Source: Siccirubricoccus deserti (GTDB lineage: Bacteria; Pseudomonadota; Alphaproteobacteria; Acetobacterales; Acetobacteraceae). Taken from it: 64,000 bases of DNA. Made by a program: the position numbers and the translations under genes. This document shows positions 27,866-35,998 of this stretch, piece after piece (position 1 is the stretch's first letter; the number at the start of each line of letters is the position of its first letter). Where the stretch lies: the NCBI RefSeq assembly GCF_014283215.1, contig NZ_JACOMF010000013.1:59634-123633 (forward strand), given 5' to 3'. The notes under the pieces are model-generated. The model was not told the origin of the DNA. It did not search any database and worked only from the letters and a program-made list of their open reading frames with translations.

Positions 27866-29089
27866 ATGGCCATCCAGCGACGTGACCTGATAGCTGCCGG
27901 TGCCGGTGCTACGGCTCTGGGTGGCCTGCCGTGGCGCGCGAGGGCGCAGACGCCGACCATCCGGGTCGGCGTCATCAATGACATGTCGGGCCCGTACCGG
28001 GACAGCGGCGGACCCGCCAGCGTGGTGATGACCCAGCAGGCGGTGCAGGATTTCGGCAATCGCGGCTTCAACGTCGAGGTGTTGCAGGCCGATCACCAGA
28101 ACAAGCCGGATGTCGGCGCCAATATCGCCCGGCAATGGTTCGACCAGGGGGTCGACGCCGTCGTCGACCTGCCGACCTCCTCGGTCGCGCTGGCGGTCAA
28201 CCAGATCGCGCGGGAGAAGAACAAGGTCCATCTGAACTCGGGCGCCGGGACCTCCGACCTCACCGGGTCGCAGTGCAGCCCGAACACGGTGCACTGGACC
28301 TACGACACCTACATGCTGGCGAAGTCGACCGGTGCGGCGGTGGTCAAGACCGGCGGCGATAATTGGTTCTTCATCACCGCCGACTACGCCTTCGGCCATG
28401 CGCTGGAACGCGACACCAGCAATTTCGTCAAGGCGGCGGGCGGCAAGGTGGCCGGCGCGGTGCGCTATCCCTTCCCGGCGACGACGGATTTCTCCGCCTT
28501 TCTGCTGCAGGCCCAGGCCAGCCGCGCCAACGTGATCGGCTTGGCCAATGCCTCGACCGATACGGTGAATTGCATCAAGGGCGCGCGCGAATTCGGCCTG
28601 CAGCGGACGATGAAGATCGCTGCCCTGCTGATGAGCAATATCGATGTGAAGGCGCTCGGCCTTGAATCCGCTCAGGGGTTGCTGCTGTCCGAAAGCTTCT
28701 ACTGGGACATGAACGACCGCACCCGGGCGCTGACCGAGCGGGTTCGCGCCAAGAACCAGGACCGCCCGCCGGCGATGACCCCGGCCGGCTGCTACGGCGC
28801 GGTGCTGCACTACCTGAAGGCAGTCGCCGACATGGGCGTCGCCGCGGCCAAGGCCAGCGGCGTCGAGGCGGTGAACCGGATGAAGGCGATGCCGACCGAC
28901 GACGACGCCTTCGGCCCCGGCATGATTCGCCCCGACGGTCGCAAGATCCACCCGGCCTATCTGTTCGAGGTGAAGGCGCCGGGTGAATCCCGCAATCCCT
29001 GGGACCTCTACAAGCTTGCTGCCACCACCCCTGGCGAGGAGGCCTTCCGCCCCCTCGCCGAAGGGGGCTGCGCCTTCCTGCGCAGCTGA
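27866..29089 (+). CDS. Liv-type substrate-binding protein, tandem paralogue 4 of 4
   Basis: This binding protein has 407 residues, with a twin-arginine signal MAIQRRDLIAAGAGATALGG and probable cleavage at RAQT. GGGAGGGAGA precedes the ATG, 26 nt after copy 3. Blocks DLPTSSVALAVNQIAREKNK, CSPNTVHWTYDTYMLAKSTG and NWFFITADYAFGHALERDTS are retained, but FGLQRTMKIAALLMSNIDVK lacks the TRRG segment of the others, and the first-helix Cys (ACIRQA, ICVRQA, ECTRQA) is replaced (VMTQQA). It is followed 36 nt later by the permease genes. Confidence 0.88.
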   Translation: MAIQRRDLIAAGAGATALGGLPWRARAQTPTIRVGVINDMSGPYRDSGGPASVVMTQQAVQDFGNRGFNVEVLQADHQNKPDVGANIARQWFDQGVDAVVDLPTSSVALAVNQIAREKNKVHLNSGAGTSDLTGSQCSPNTVHWTYDTYMLAKSTGAAVVKTGGDNWFFITADYAFGHALERDTSNFVKAAGGKVAGAVRYPFPATTDFSAFLLQAQASRANVIGLANASTDTVNCIKGAREFGLQRTMKIAALLMSNIDVKALGLESAQGLLLSESFYWDMNDRTRALTERVRAKNQDRPPAMTPAGCYGAVLHYLKAVADMGVAAAKASGVEAVNRMKAMPTDDDAFGPGMIRPDGRKIHPAYLFEVKAPGESRNPWDLYKLAATTPGEEAFRPLAEGGCAFLRS

Positions 29090-29125
29090 TGCCTGATCCA
29101 ACCGCTTAGAACCGGGACGACCCGC

Positions 29126-30010
29126 ATGGATGATATCTTCGGCATACCCGCGCCGCTACTGTTCGGGCAATTACTGCTCGGCCTGATCAACGGCGCTTTC
29201 TACGCCATGCTCTCGCTCGGCCTCGCGGTCATCTTCGGGCTGCTGAACATCGTGAACCTGGCCCATGGCGCGCAATTCATGATGGGCGCCTTCGCCGCCT
29301 GGATGCTGCTGGCCTGGGGCGGCATCGGCTATTGGTGGGCACTGCTGCTGGCGCCCATCATTGTCGCCGTGACCGGGGTGATCCTCGAGAAACTCTTCAT
29401 CAGTCGATTGTACAAGCTGGACCACCTCTACGGCCTGCTGCTGACCTTCGGCCTGGCGCTGATCATCGAGGGCATCTTCCGCAACGAGTTCGGCTCCTCG
29501 GGCCTGCCCTACCGCATCCCGCCGGAGCTCTCGGGCGCCTGGGACCTCGGCTTCATGTTCCTGCCGATCTACCGCGGCTGGGTGGTGATCGCGGCGCTGG
29601 TGCTGTGCCTGGCGACCTGGCTGATCATCGAGAAAACCCGGCTCGGCGCCTATCTGCGCGCTGCGACCGAGAATGCCGCGCTGGTCCAGGCCTTCGGCGT
29701 CAACGTGCCGCGGATGGTGACCTTGACCTACGGCTTCGGCGTGGCGCTGGCGGCCGCCGCCGGCGTGCTGGCAGCACCGATCTATTCGGTAAATCCGCAG
29801 ATGGGCTCCAACCTCATCATCGTGGTCTTCGCGGTCGTCGTCATCGGCGGCATGGGTTCGATCCTCGGCTCGATCCTCACCGGCTTCACCCTCGGCGTGG
29901 TGGAAGGGCTGACCAAGGTGTTCTGGCCGGAAGCCTCCGCCACCGTCATCTTCGTAATCATGGCGATCGTGCTGGTGGCGCGTCCCGCTGGCCTGTTCGG
30001 GAGGGCCTGA
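29126..30010 (+). CDS. livH: Liv-type ABC transporter permease (LivH)
   Basis: This inner-membrane permease has 294 residues and about eight hydrophobic segments. The LivH blocks LSLGLAVIFGLLNIVNLAHG, LRAATENAALVQAFGVNVPR and FAVVVIGGMGSILGSILTGF (EAA-like loop and C-terminal helix) are clear. It is unfused, unlike the LivHM protein at 8571-10460. Two nucleotides separate its stop from the livM ATG. Confidence 0.93.
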   Translation: MDDIFGIPAPLLFGQLLLGLINGAFYAMLSLGLAVIFGLLNIVNLAHGAQFMMGAFAAWMLLAWGGIGYWWALLLAPIIVAVTGVILEKLFISRLYKLDHLYGLLLTFGLALIIEGIFRNEFGSSGLPYRIPPELSGAWDLGFMFLPIYRGWVVIAALVLCLATWLIIEKTRLGAYLRAATENAALVQAFGVNVPRMVTLTYGFGVALAAAAGVLAAPIYSVNPQMGSNLIIVVFAVVVIGGMGSILGSILTGFTLGVVEGLTKVFWPEASATVIFVIMAIVLVARPAGLFGRA

Positions 30011-30012
30011 CC

Positions 30013-31011
30013 ATGGCTGACACCACCGCTTCCATCACCGCCGGCACGCTGTCGGCGGCGGAGAAGGACGCCGCAGGCATCTGGGGGTTCTCCCGGGCGC
30101 AGCTCATCGCACTTGGGATCATGGTCACCTTCCTGGTGGTCTCGCCCTTCGTGCTCTACCCCGTCTTCCTGATGAAGCTGCTCTGTTTTGCCCTCTTCGC
30201 CTGCGCCTTCAACCTGCTGATCGGCTATGTCGGGCTGCTGAGCTTCGGCCATGCCGCCTATTTCGGCATGGGCGGCTATCTCGCCGGCCATGCGGCGAAG
30301 GTCTGGGGGCTGACGCCGGAACTGGCGATCATCGTCGGTGGCGCGACCGCAGCCGGGCTCGGTGCCGTCGCGGGCTGGATCGCCATCCGTCGCCAGGGCA
30401 TCTACTTTGCCATGATCACCCTGGCGCTGGCGCAGATGGTCTATTTCTTCTGCGTCCAGGCGCCCTTTACCGGCGGCGAGGACGGCATCCAGGCCATCCC
30501 GCGCGGCAACCTGTTCGGCCTAATCCCGCTCGACCGCGACATCACCATGTACTGGATGGTTGCGGCGGTATTCCTCGGCGGCTTCTTGCTGATCCACCGC
30601 ATCATCCATTCGCCCTATGGCCAGGTGCTGAAGTCCATCCGCGAGAACCAGCCGCGCGCCGTCTCGCTCGGCTACCGGACCGATGACTACAAGCTGCTGG
30701 CCTTCATCCTCTCGGCAACCCTGGCGGGGGTGGCGGGCGCGACGAAATCCCTGGTGTTTGGCATTGCCACCCTGACCGACGTGCATTGGTCGATGTCGGG
30801 CGAGGTGGTGCTGATGACCCTGGTGGGCGGTCTCGGCACGGTGTTCGGGCCGGTTATCGGCGCGGGCATCATCGTGGCGATGCAGAACTACCTGGCCGAG
30901 ATGGGCGCCTGGGTGACGGTGATCCAGGGCATCATCTTCGTCATCTGCGTCATGGCTTTCCGCCGTGGCGTGGTCGGCGAGGTCGCCGCCCTGCTGAAGG
31001 TCAAGCTCTAG
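30013..31011 (+). CDS. livM: Liv-type ABC transporter permease (LivM)
   Basis: This inner-membrane permease has 332 residues: a 30-residue polar N-terminal tail, then hydrophobic segments with GYVGLLSFGHAAYFGMGGYL, GIYFAMITLALAQMVYFF, LKSIRENQPRAVSLGYRTDD and MTLVGGLGTVFGPVIGAGII. I chose the ATG at 30013 directly after livH; a far longer open frame starting inside livH is not coding. It completes an eight-gene transporter block (livG, livF, four binding proteins, livH, livM). Confidence 0.93.
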   Translation: MADTTASITAGTLSAAEKDAAGIWGFSRAQLIALGIMVTFLVVSPFVLYPVFLMKLLCFALFACAFNLLIGYVGLLSFGHAAYFGMGGYLAGHAAKVWGLTPELAIIVGGATAAGLGAVAGWIAIRRQGIYFAMITLALAQMVYFFCVQAPFTGGEDGIQAIPRGNLFGLIPLDRDITMYWMVAAVFLGGFLLIHRIIHSPYGQVLKSIRENQPRAVSLGYRTDDYKLLAFILSATLAGVAGATKSLVFGIATLTDVHWSMSGEVVLMTLVGGLGTVFGPVIGAGIIVAMQNYLAEMGAWVTVIQGIIFVICVMAFRRGVVGEVAALLKVKL

Positions 31012-31028
31012 AGCGCGAAGTCGCTCTA
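31009..31028 (+). terminator. hairpin starting at the livM stop codon
   Basis: TAGAGCG-CGAAGT-CGCTCTA forms a perfect 7-bp stem whose left arm contains the livM TAG. There is no T-tract after it, so it may be a weak terminator or an mRNA 3-prime stabiliser. It is followed after 9 nt by the larger palindrome at 31038-31084. Confidence 0.45.
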
Positions 31029-31037
31029 CGAACAACA

Positions 31038-31084
31038 GGCTGCAGCGGATTGCCGTTCAGACATGAACGCGATCCGCTGCAGCC
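31038..31084. repeat. 47-nt palindrome, dispersed family with core CGTTCAGACATGAACG
   Basis: The outer arms are a perfect 13-bp match, GGCTGCAGCGGAT with ATCCGCTGCAGCC. The inner stem is CGTTCA/TGAACG around a GACA tetraloop. The same core and left flank (AACAACAGGCT-CAGCGGA) recur at 63808-63844, and related palindromes occur at 34024-34059 and 35925-35942. It is intergenic between livM and a convergent gene, a typical place for REP-like elements. Confidence 0.7.
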
Positions 31085-31153
31085 CAGCGTTAACCGTCGT
31101 CGAATCACCATGGGCTCGCTCACCGAATGGGTTGAGGCGCGCCTCCGCCAGGC

Positions 31154-32737
31154 TCAGGCGCGCCTGATCCCGTAGAACAGCGCCACGCCCTTCAGCATGC
31201 CCTCAAGGTCGCCACGGAGCGCGGTGGGCGAGAAGAACTGGCCGAGTGGCACATAGGGCACCTGGTCGAAGGCGATCCGCTGCATCTCCCGGCCGATCCG
31301 CGCCTGCGTCGCCTCGTCGGCCGCCTCGAACCAGGAGTTGCGCAGCGTCTCCAATGCCGGGATCTCTGGCCAGCCGAACAGGGCGGCGCGGCCATGGCCG
31401 CGGATCAGGTTGTTCGCCGCCGGGTTGACCTGGGCGCTGCCCGCAGTCCAGCTCACCACCGCATTCCAGCCGCCCTGCGCCGGCGGATCCTGCTTCAGGA
31501 TACGCTGCACCACCGTGCCCCAGTCGGTCGCCACGTAGTCGAGGTTGATGCCGATCTTCCGCAGCAGGTCGCCCTGCACCTCGCACATGGCGTTGATCAC
31601 CGGGAAGTCGGTGGCGGCGAGGAAGGTCACCCGCTCGCCCTTGTAGCCGGCTGCCTCCAGCTCGCGCTTCGCGGTGGCGTGGTCGACCGGGTTGCGCAGG
31701 ATCTCCATGCCCTCGTCGCTCGCCATGACCGAGGGCGGGGCGAAGAAGCCGTAAGGCACCCTCCAGAAGCTCTGGTCCTCGCTGGCCGCGGCGATCATGA
31801 AGTCGCGCTGCTGCGTCGCGCGCAATACCACCCGGCGGATCGCCGGGTTGTCGAAGGGCGGGTGCAGGCAATTCGGCCGGAAGAAGCCGATCGAGCCATT
31901 CGGATCGAGGATATCGATCTTCACGCCCCGGCTGCGCCGGAGCTGCGGCACGAGGTCGATGGAGGGCAGCTCCCACCAATCCACCTCGCCCCTTTGCAGC
32001 GCGGCGCTGGCGGTCGCGGCGTCCGGGATGGTCAGCCACTCCACCCGGTCAAAATGCACCTGCTTGCCACCCGACATATAGGCGGCCGGTTCGCTGCGCG
32101 GCACATAGGCCTCGTTCCGCGCATAGATGTTGCGGCTGCCTGGCACCCGCTCCCCCGTCAGGTAGCGGTAGGGTCCGCTGCCGATGATCTCCGGCACTGC
32201 CTGGGAGGAGGGCAGGGTGGCGTGGCGTTCCGGCATGATGGCGCAGAGATGCGTGCCGACCTTGGCCAGCGCATCCGGCAGCAACGGGAAGGGCTTCTTC
32301 AGCCGGAAGCGGATGCTGCGGTCATCCGGCGCCGAGACCTCGTCGGTCACCGCCCAGAGCGCTTGGCCAAAGGCGTCTCGGCTGGCCCAGCGCCTGACCG
32401 AGGCGGCAGCGTCGCGGCCGCGCACCGGCTCGCCATCGTGGAACCTCAGCCCCTCGCGGAGCCGGATGGTCACTGTCCTGCCGTTGTCCTCGACGCTGTG
32501 GCCCTCGGCCATCTGCGGCCGGGCGCGGAGGTCGGCGTCCCAGCCGTAGAGGGTGTCGTAGACCATCAGCGCATGGTTGCGGGTGACGAAGGCGACGGAG
32601 TGGATCGGGTCCAGCAAGGCAAGGTCGGCCTGGGGCACGAAACGCAGCACGCGGCGGCCGGGTGCTCCCTGGGCGGCGGCGAGGCGCGGTGCGGCGAAGG
32701 CCGCGGCGCCGGTGGCGAGAAGGGATCGACGGCGCAT
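31154..32737 (-). CDS. ABC transporter substrate-binding protein, peptide/nickel (SBP_bac_5) type
   Basis: This periplasmic binding protein has 527 residues and belongs to the DppA/OppA family. The signal MRRRSLLATGAAAFAAPRLA is probably cut at AAAQ. Family blocks are ADLALLDPIHSVAFVTRNHA, MVYDTLYGWD, RPQMAEGHSVEDNGRTVTIR with LREGLRFHDGEPVRG (the family signature), and YAFDQ-like FDQVPYVPLGQFF near the end. The ATG at 32737 has GGAGG 7 nt upstream; the ATG at 32755 has none. No Dpp-type permease or ATPase genes are adjacent, so it is an orphan receptor in this window. Ligand unknown. Confidence 0.88.
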   Translation of the reverse strand: MRRRSLLATGAAAFAAPRLAAAQGAPGRRVLRFVPQADLALLDPIHSVAFVTRNHALMVYDTLYGWDADLRARPQMAEGHSVEDNGRTVTIRLREGLRFHDGEPVRGRDAAASVRRWASRDAFGQALWAVTDEVSAPDDRSIRFRLKKPFPLLPDALAKVGTHLCAIMPERHATLPSSQAVPEIIGSGPYRYLTGERVPGSRNIYARNEAYVPRSEPAAYMSGGKQVHFDRVEWLTIPDAATASAALQRGEVDWWELPSIDLVPQLRRSRGVKIDILDPNGSIGFFRPNCLHPPFDNPAIRRVVLRATQQRDFMIAAASEDQSFWRVPYGFFAPPSVMASDEGMEILRNPVDHATAKRELEAAGYKGERVTFLAATDFPVINAMCEVQGDLLRKIGINLDYVATDWGTVVQRILKQDPPAQGGWNAVVSWTAGSAQVNPAANNLIRGHGRAALFGWPEIPALETLRNSWFEAADEATQARIGREMQRIAFDQVPYVPLGQFFSPTALRGDLEGMLKGVALFYGIRRA

Positions 32738-32971
32738 CCTCGGGCCTCCGTTCACGCTGATGGAGGATGCTGCGTTGCGGCATGGAACCAGTCAAGAAAC
32801 ATTACATCCGTCGGCGGGCCGGTCTATGCACCCAAAGGTGGTTCATCCACGCGAACTCACATCCAGTGAGGGAAATCATGGCGCGGCAATCACGCCACAC
32901 GGCTGTGTGATGCGGATGATGCCAAAACGTCACTTATCGCCGTCCCCGAACAGCTTTGGGACGGCCAGTTC

Positions 32972-33040
32972 TTTTCCACAGCTCTGGGGATAAGCCTGGG
33001 GGGCGTTCCTGGGAAAGCCTGTGCAACCCCTTGTGGATCG
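32972..33040. other. cluster of DnaA-box-like 9-mers in a 450-bp gap
   Basis: TTTTCCACA (32972-32980), TGGGGATAA (32985-32993, complement TTATCCCCA) and TGTGGATCG (33032-33040) are one to two mismatches from TTATCCACA. A weaker one is TCATCCACG at 32843-32851. The surrounding gap 32738-33189 has no gene; it also holds CACAC-GGCT-GTGTG at 32896-32909. The neighbours are metabolic genes, not replication genes, so an origin is not supported; a DnaA-titration or DnaA-regulated site is possible. Confidence 0.3.
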
Positions 33041-33189
33041 CGCGACTGTGAGGTCATTCCGCTCCCGACCAGGACGCCGTGGCCGCCAGCGGATGTCCCG
33101 CGAACCGAGACATGCGCAACGACCCGCAGGCCTGGCCACGTCGGTACGGCAACGGGGCCACGGCGCCGCCGGGCCCCCTGCCTCGCGGC

Positions 33190-33972
33190 TCAGTCCTTGT
33201 AGTCAGGCTCCTTGCGATCGAGGATCCGCTTCAGCGCGGCGAAATGCCATTCGGCATTCGACTTGTTGCCGTATTTCGGCGCCTTGCCGGCAAACTGCGT
33301 CACCGTATCCTGCACCACCGCCTCCGGCAGGAAGGCCAGCGGCTTCTGGGTCCACATGGCATAGAGCTGAACCTGCGCCACCCGCTCCACGTAGTAGAGC
33401 CGGTCATAGGCCTCGGCGACGGTGCGGCCGACGGTGGCGACGCCGTGGTTGGCCATCATCAGCACGGTCTTGTCGCCGATGATCCCAGCCAGCCGCTCGC
33501 CCTCGGCCGGGTCGAAGGCCGGGCCCTGGTAGTGCATGTCATAGGCGGTGTGGATCATGGTGCCGATCTCGGTCTGGCCGATCGGCAGGATCCGCGGGTC
33601 CTCCAGCCGCGACAGCGCGCTGGCGAAGGGCATGTGGGTGTGGAACACCGCGGCGGCCCGCTCGTTCAGCCGGTGGATCGGCGCATGGATGGCGTAGCAG
33701 GATTGCTCGATCTCGCCCTCGCCGGCCAGCAGCCTGCCATCATAGCCGACTTCCATGAAGGTCGAGGCACGGACCTCGGACCAATGGGTGCCGAAAGGGA
33801 TCTGGTAGTAGCGGTCGTCGGTCCCTGGCACGCGCAGCGTCAGGTGGTTGAAGATGCCTTCGTGAAAGCCGTGCATCACCGCCAGGCGGTGGGCGGCGGC
33901 GAGATCGACGCGGGCCTGCCAACGGGCATCCGCCAAGCTCAGGTCGGTGGCCTCATGGGTCTCGAGCGGCAT
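33190..33972 (-). CDS. class II aldolase/adducin family protein
   Basis: This cytoplasmic metal-dependent aldolase or decarboxylase-like protein has 260 residues. The zinc site is visible as FHTHMPFASAL (HxH) and MANHGVATVGRTVAEA (third His), with the substrate loop FNHLTLRVPGTDDRYYQIPF near residue 42. The family includes fuculose-1-phosphate aldolase and several hydroxy-acid decarboxylases; members with the C-terminal PKYGNKSNAEWHFAALKRIL extension are of uncharacterised substrate. It stands alone on the minus strand. Confidence 0.87.
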   Translation of the reverse strand: MPLETHEATDLSLADARWQARVDLAAAHRLAVMHGFHEGIFNHLTLRVPGTDDRYYQIPFGTHWSEVRASTFMEVGYDGRLLAGEGEIEQSCYAIHAPIHRLNERAAAVFHTHMPFASALSRLEDPRILPIGQTEIGTMIHTAYDMHYQGPAFDPAEGERLAGIIGDKTVLMMANHGVATVGRTVAEAYDRLYYVERVAQVQLYAMWTQKPLAFLPEAVVQDTVTQFAGKAPKYGNKSNAEWHFAALKRILDRKEPDYKD

Positions 33973-34023
33973 GGCATGTCTCCTGCTTGCGCTTGTCCTG
34001 CTTGTGGTAGCGCTGCCATGTTA

Positions 34024-34059
34024 GAGTGGATCGCGTTCGGGTCTGAACGCAATCCACTC
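34024..34059. repeat. palindrome of the TTC/GAA core family
   Basis: The outer arms GAGTGGAT/ATCCACTC (8 bp) and inner arms GCGTTC/GAACGC (6 bp) surround loop GGGTCT. The sequence GGGTCTGAACG resembles the complement of the core at 31054-31069. The gap 33973-34126 between the aldolase and the membrane protein holds nothing else. Confidence 0.6.
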
Positions 34060-34126
34060 CAGTCAAGCGACACCTGCGGCCAGCACGATTTCGATCCACC
34101 CACTGCCGGCCGCGCCGCCCGTGCCC

Positions 34127-35782
34127 TCAGACATTCTGGATACCGGGCCGCGGCCGGACGCGGCGGTACGGCAGCGACCGCAGCAGCATCACCAGCAGGC
34201 CGGCGGCGGTGGCTCCGCTGATCGCCCAGCCGGCGCGCTCCCAGCTTGTGGTGCGGATGCGCACCACCAGATCGCGTACTGGCCGATCGGCCGCGACCTC
34301 GAGCAGCCCCTCGCTGTTGGCACGCAGCGCGACGGGACCCTGCGCGTCATGCGCCGCCCAGGCGGGGAAGTAGAACTGCGGCAGGCTGAACGGTCCTTCG
34401 GCCGCCGGCACGTGATAGCCGTCACTCAGCCGCAAGGTGCCCGGCGGCGGCACCGGCCGCGGATACGGGTCGGCCGCGCCGGCGGTGATACCGGTCCAGC
34501 CCGCCGCCGCCGCGGCGGCGGGAACATGCTCCCAGGAATAGGCGCCGGAATACCCCCGGGCGAAGTCCATTCGCTGCTCGGCCGGCAGGAACAGCGGCCA
34601 GTGCGGGTGGCCAAAGCCGCCGAGCGCCGCCAGCAGCGCGACCGGCAGCAGCGCGAGCGGCACCCCGAGGCCAAACAGCAACCCCCTTGGCAACCCCCGT
34701 AGCATGAGCGCTGCGAAGCCGCTCACGGCCGGGGTCAGGAAGGCGTAGCTGCGCCAGGGGTGTTCCACCGCAGTCAGCTGCGGCATCGCCAGCCACAGCG
34801 GCAGGGTCAGCACGCACCCCAGCGCGAAGCTGCCGAGCAGCAGCGCCGGCAGCGCCCGCATTAGCCCCGGCTGGCGCCAGCCACTGGTCCGGGCTGCCCG
34901 GCGCCACAGCCAGAGACCGCAGCCGAAGGCGATCAGCCCACCGCCCCAGATCGGCAACAGCCGTGCTTCCGGTGCCGTGTAGCCCAGCAAATTCTCGCGC
35001 CAGGAGGGGTTGAACATCTCCGCCGAATTGCTCTGGCGCAGCAGGCCGATGGCGGGGAGCAGGAAGGCCGCCGCCAGTGCCGCGCCGAGGGCGCCGCCGA
35101 GCAGGCTGTGCAGGGCGGCCCGTCGCCCGCCATAGGCCCAGGCGTAGATCGGCCCGAGATGCGCCGCGAAGGTGCAAAGCGGCAGGTTGGTCAGCGCCAG
35201 CGCCGCATAAGCCAGGGCGACGAGCGGAATGCCGGCACCAGTCCGCGACCCAGGGCCGCCCTTTCGGGCCGCGTCCCCGTCGGCGAGATCCTCCAGCGCC
35301 ATCAGCAGCAGCGGCAGCAGCGCAATGGCGGCGGTTTCGGAATAGGCGAAGCGCACCCAGGGATCGACCAGTGCGCCATAGGGCAGCAGAGCGCCGAACG
35401 CCGCGCCGGCCCAGGCCGCCCGGGCCGGCACATGGCGACGGAGCCACAGCGCGGCAGTGACGACTGACAGCAGCCGCCAGCCCGCCATGGCGAGGCCGAG
35501 GCTTTCCGGCGTCCCAGCCCCGGTCGTGGCGGCGACCCCGGCCGCTGCCCAGAAGGCCAGGGGCGGGTAGCTGTAGAAGGTGGTGCCGCCCAGGCCGAAA
35601 TTGCTGTCCATCAGCCAGCGCGGCCAATAGGTGCCCTCCGCCCAGGCGGCCGAGAGCATCTGCAGCGTCAGGAGGGCGAAGTCGGCATCGCGGCCGAGCA
35701 TCTTGCCGACCACCGGAACGGCAAGCGCCGACCCGAGCGCGAGCAGGCCGACCAGCACCAGCAGCCCAATCGTCTCGCGCAT
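34127..35782 (-). CDS. polytopic membrane protein, PTPS-related / YfhO-like
   Basis: This large inner-membrane protein of 551 residues has about eleven hydrophobic segments, a periplasmic-type C-terminal domain rich in Pro and Tyr (YPRPVPPPGTLRLSDGYHVP), and a last membrane helix before a basic tail. The motif YWPRWLMDSNFGLGGTTFYS and YPPLAFW near residue 60-85 is the hallmark of the 6-pyruvoyl-tetrahydropterin-synthase-related membrane family (PF10131), thought to resemble glycosyltransferase-C enzymes. I chose the ATG at 35782 (MRETIGLLVLVGLL) because ACGGGGA lies just upstream; the ATGs at 35803 and 35878 have no ribosome site. Function unknown. Confidence 0.72.
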   Translation of the reverse strand: MRETIGLLVLVGLLALGSALAVPVVGKMLGRDADFALLTLQMLSAAWAEGTYWPRWLMDSNFGLGGTTFYSYPPLAFWAAAGVAATTGAGTPESLGLAMAGWRLLSVVTAALWLRRHVPARAAWAGAAFGALLPYGALVDPWVRFAYSETAAIALLPLLLMALEDLADGDAARKGGPGSRTGAGIPLVALAYAALALTNLPLCTFAAHLGPIYAWAYGGRRAALHSLLGGALGAALAAAFLLPAIGLLRQSNSAEMFNPSWRENLLGYTAPEARLLPIWGGGLIAFGCGLWLWRRAARTSGWRQPGLMRALPALLLGSFALGCVLTLPLWLAMPQLTAVEHPWRSYAFLTPAVSGFAALMLRGLPRGLLFGLGVPLALLPVALLAALGGFGHPHWPLFLPAEQRMDFARGYSGAYSWEHVPAAAAAAGWTGITAGAADPYPRPVPPPGTLRLSDGYHVPAAEGPFSLPQFYFPAWAAHDAQGPVALRANSEGLLEVAADRPVRDLVVRIRTTSWERAGWAISGATAAGLLVMLLRSLPYRRVRPRPGIQNV

Positions 35783-35924
35783 CGGCGTCCCCGTATCCGG
35801 CATACCGGGCGTCGATGCCCGATGCGGGGAAGCCCGCTCCGGCACCATTCCCAGCCGGAGGCGAAAGGTTAAAGACACAAAACGGCGAGGCCGGATCTAT
35901 CCGCCGCTCGGTCAATAACGGACT

Positions 35925-35942
35925 GCACTCATGTCTGAGCGC
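35925..35942. repeat. short palindrome related to the TTCAGACATGAA family
   Basis: GCACTCA-TGTC-TGAGCGC pairs with one mismatch, and on the complementary strand reads CTCAGACATGAG, one step from the core at 31054-31069. The gap 35783-35998 between the membrane protein and gltX holds no gene. Confidence 0.45.
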
Positions 35943-35998
35943 CGGACCCACTGAAGCCATTCATTTGCAGCGCGGAGTCACACCCCCACGCCTGCAGT

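Noticed and set aside
32843..33040. Chromosomal origin of replication
   Set aside because: DnaA-like boxes are imperfect, no AT-rich unwinding element is present, and no dnaA, parAB, hemE or similar neighbours are seen.
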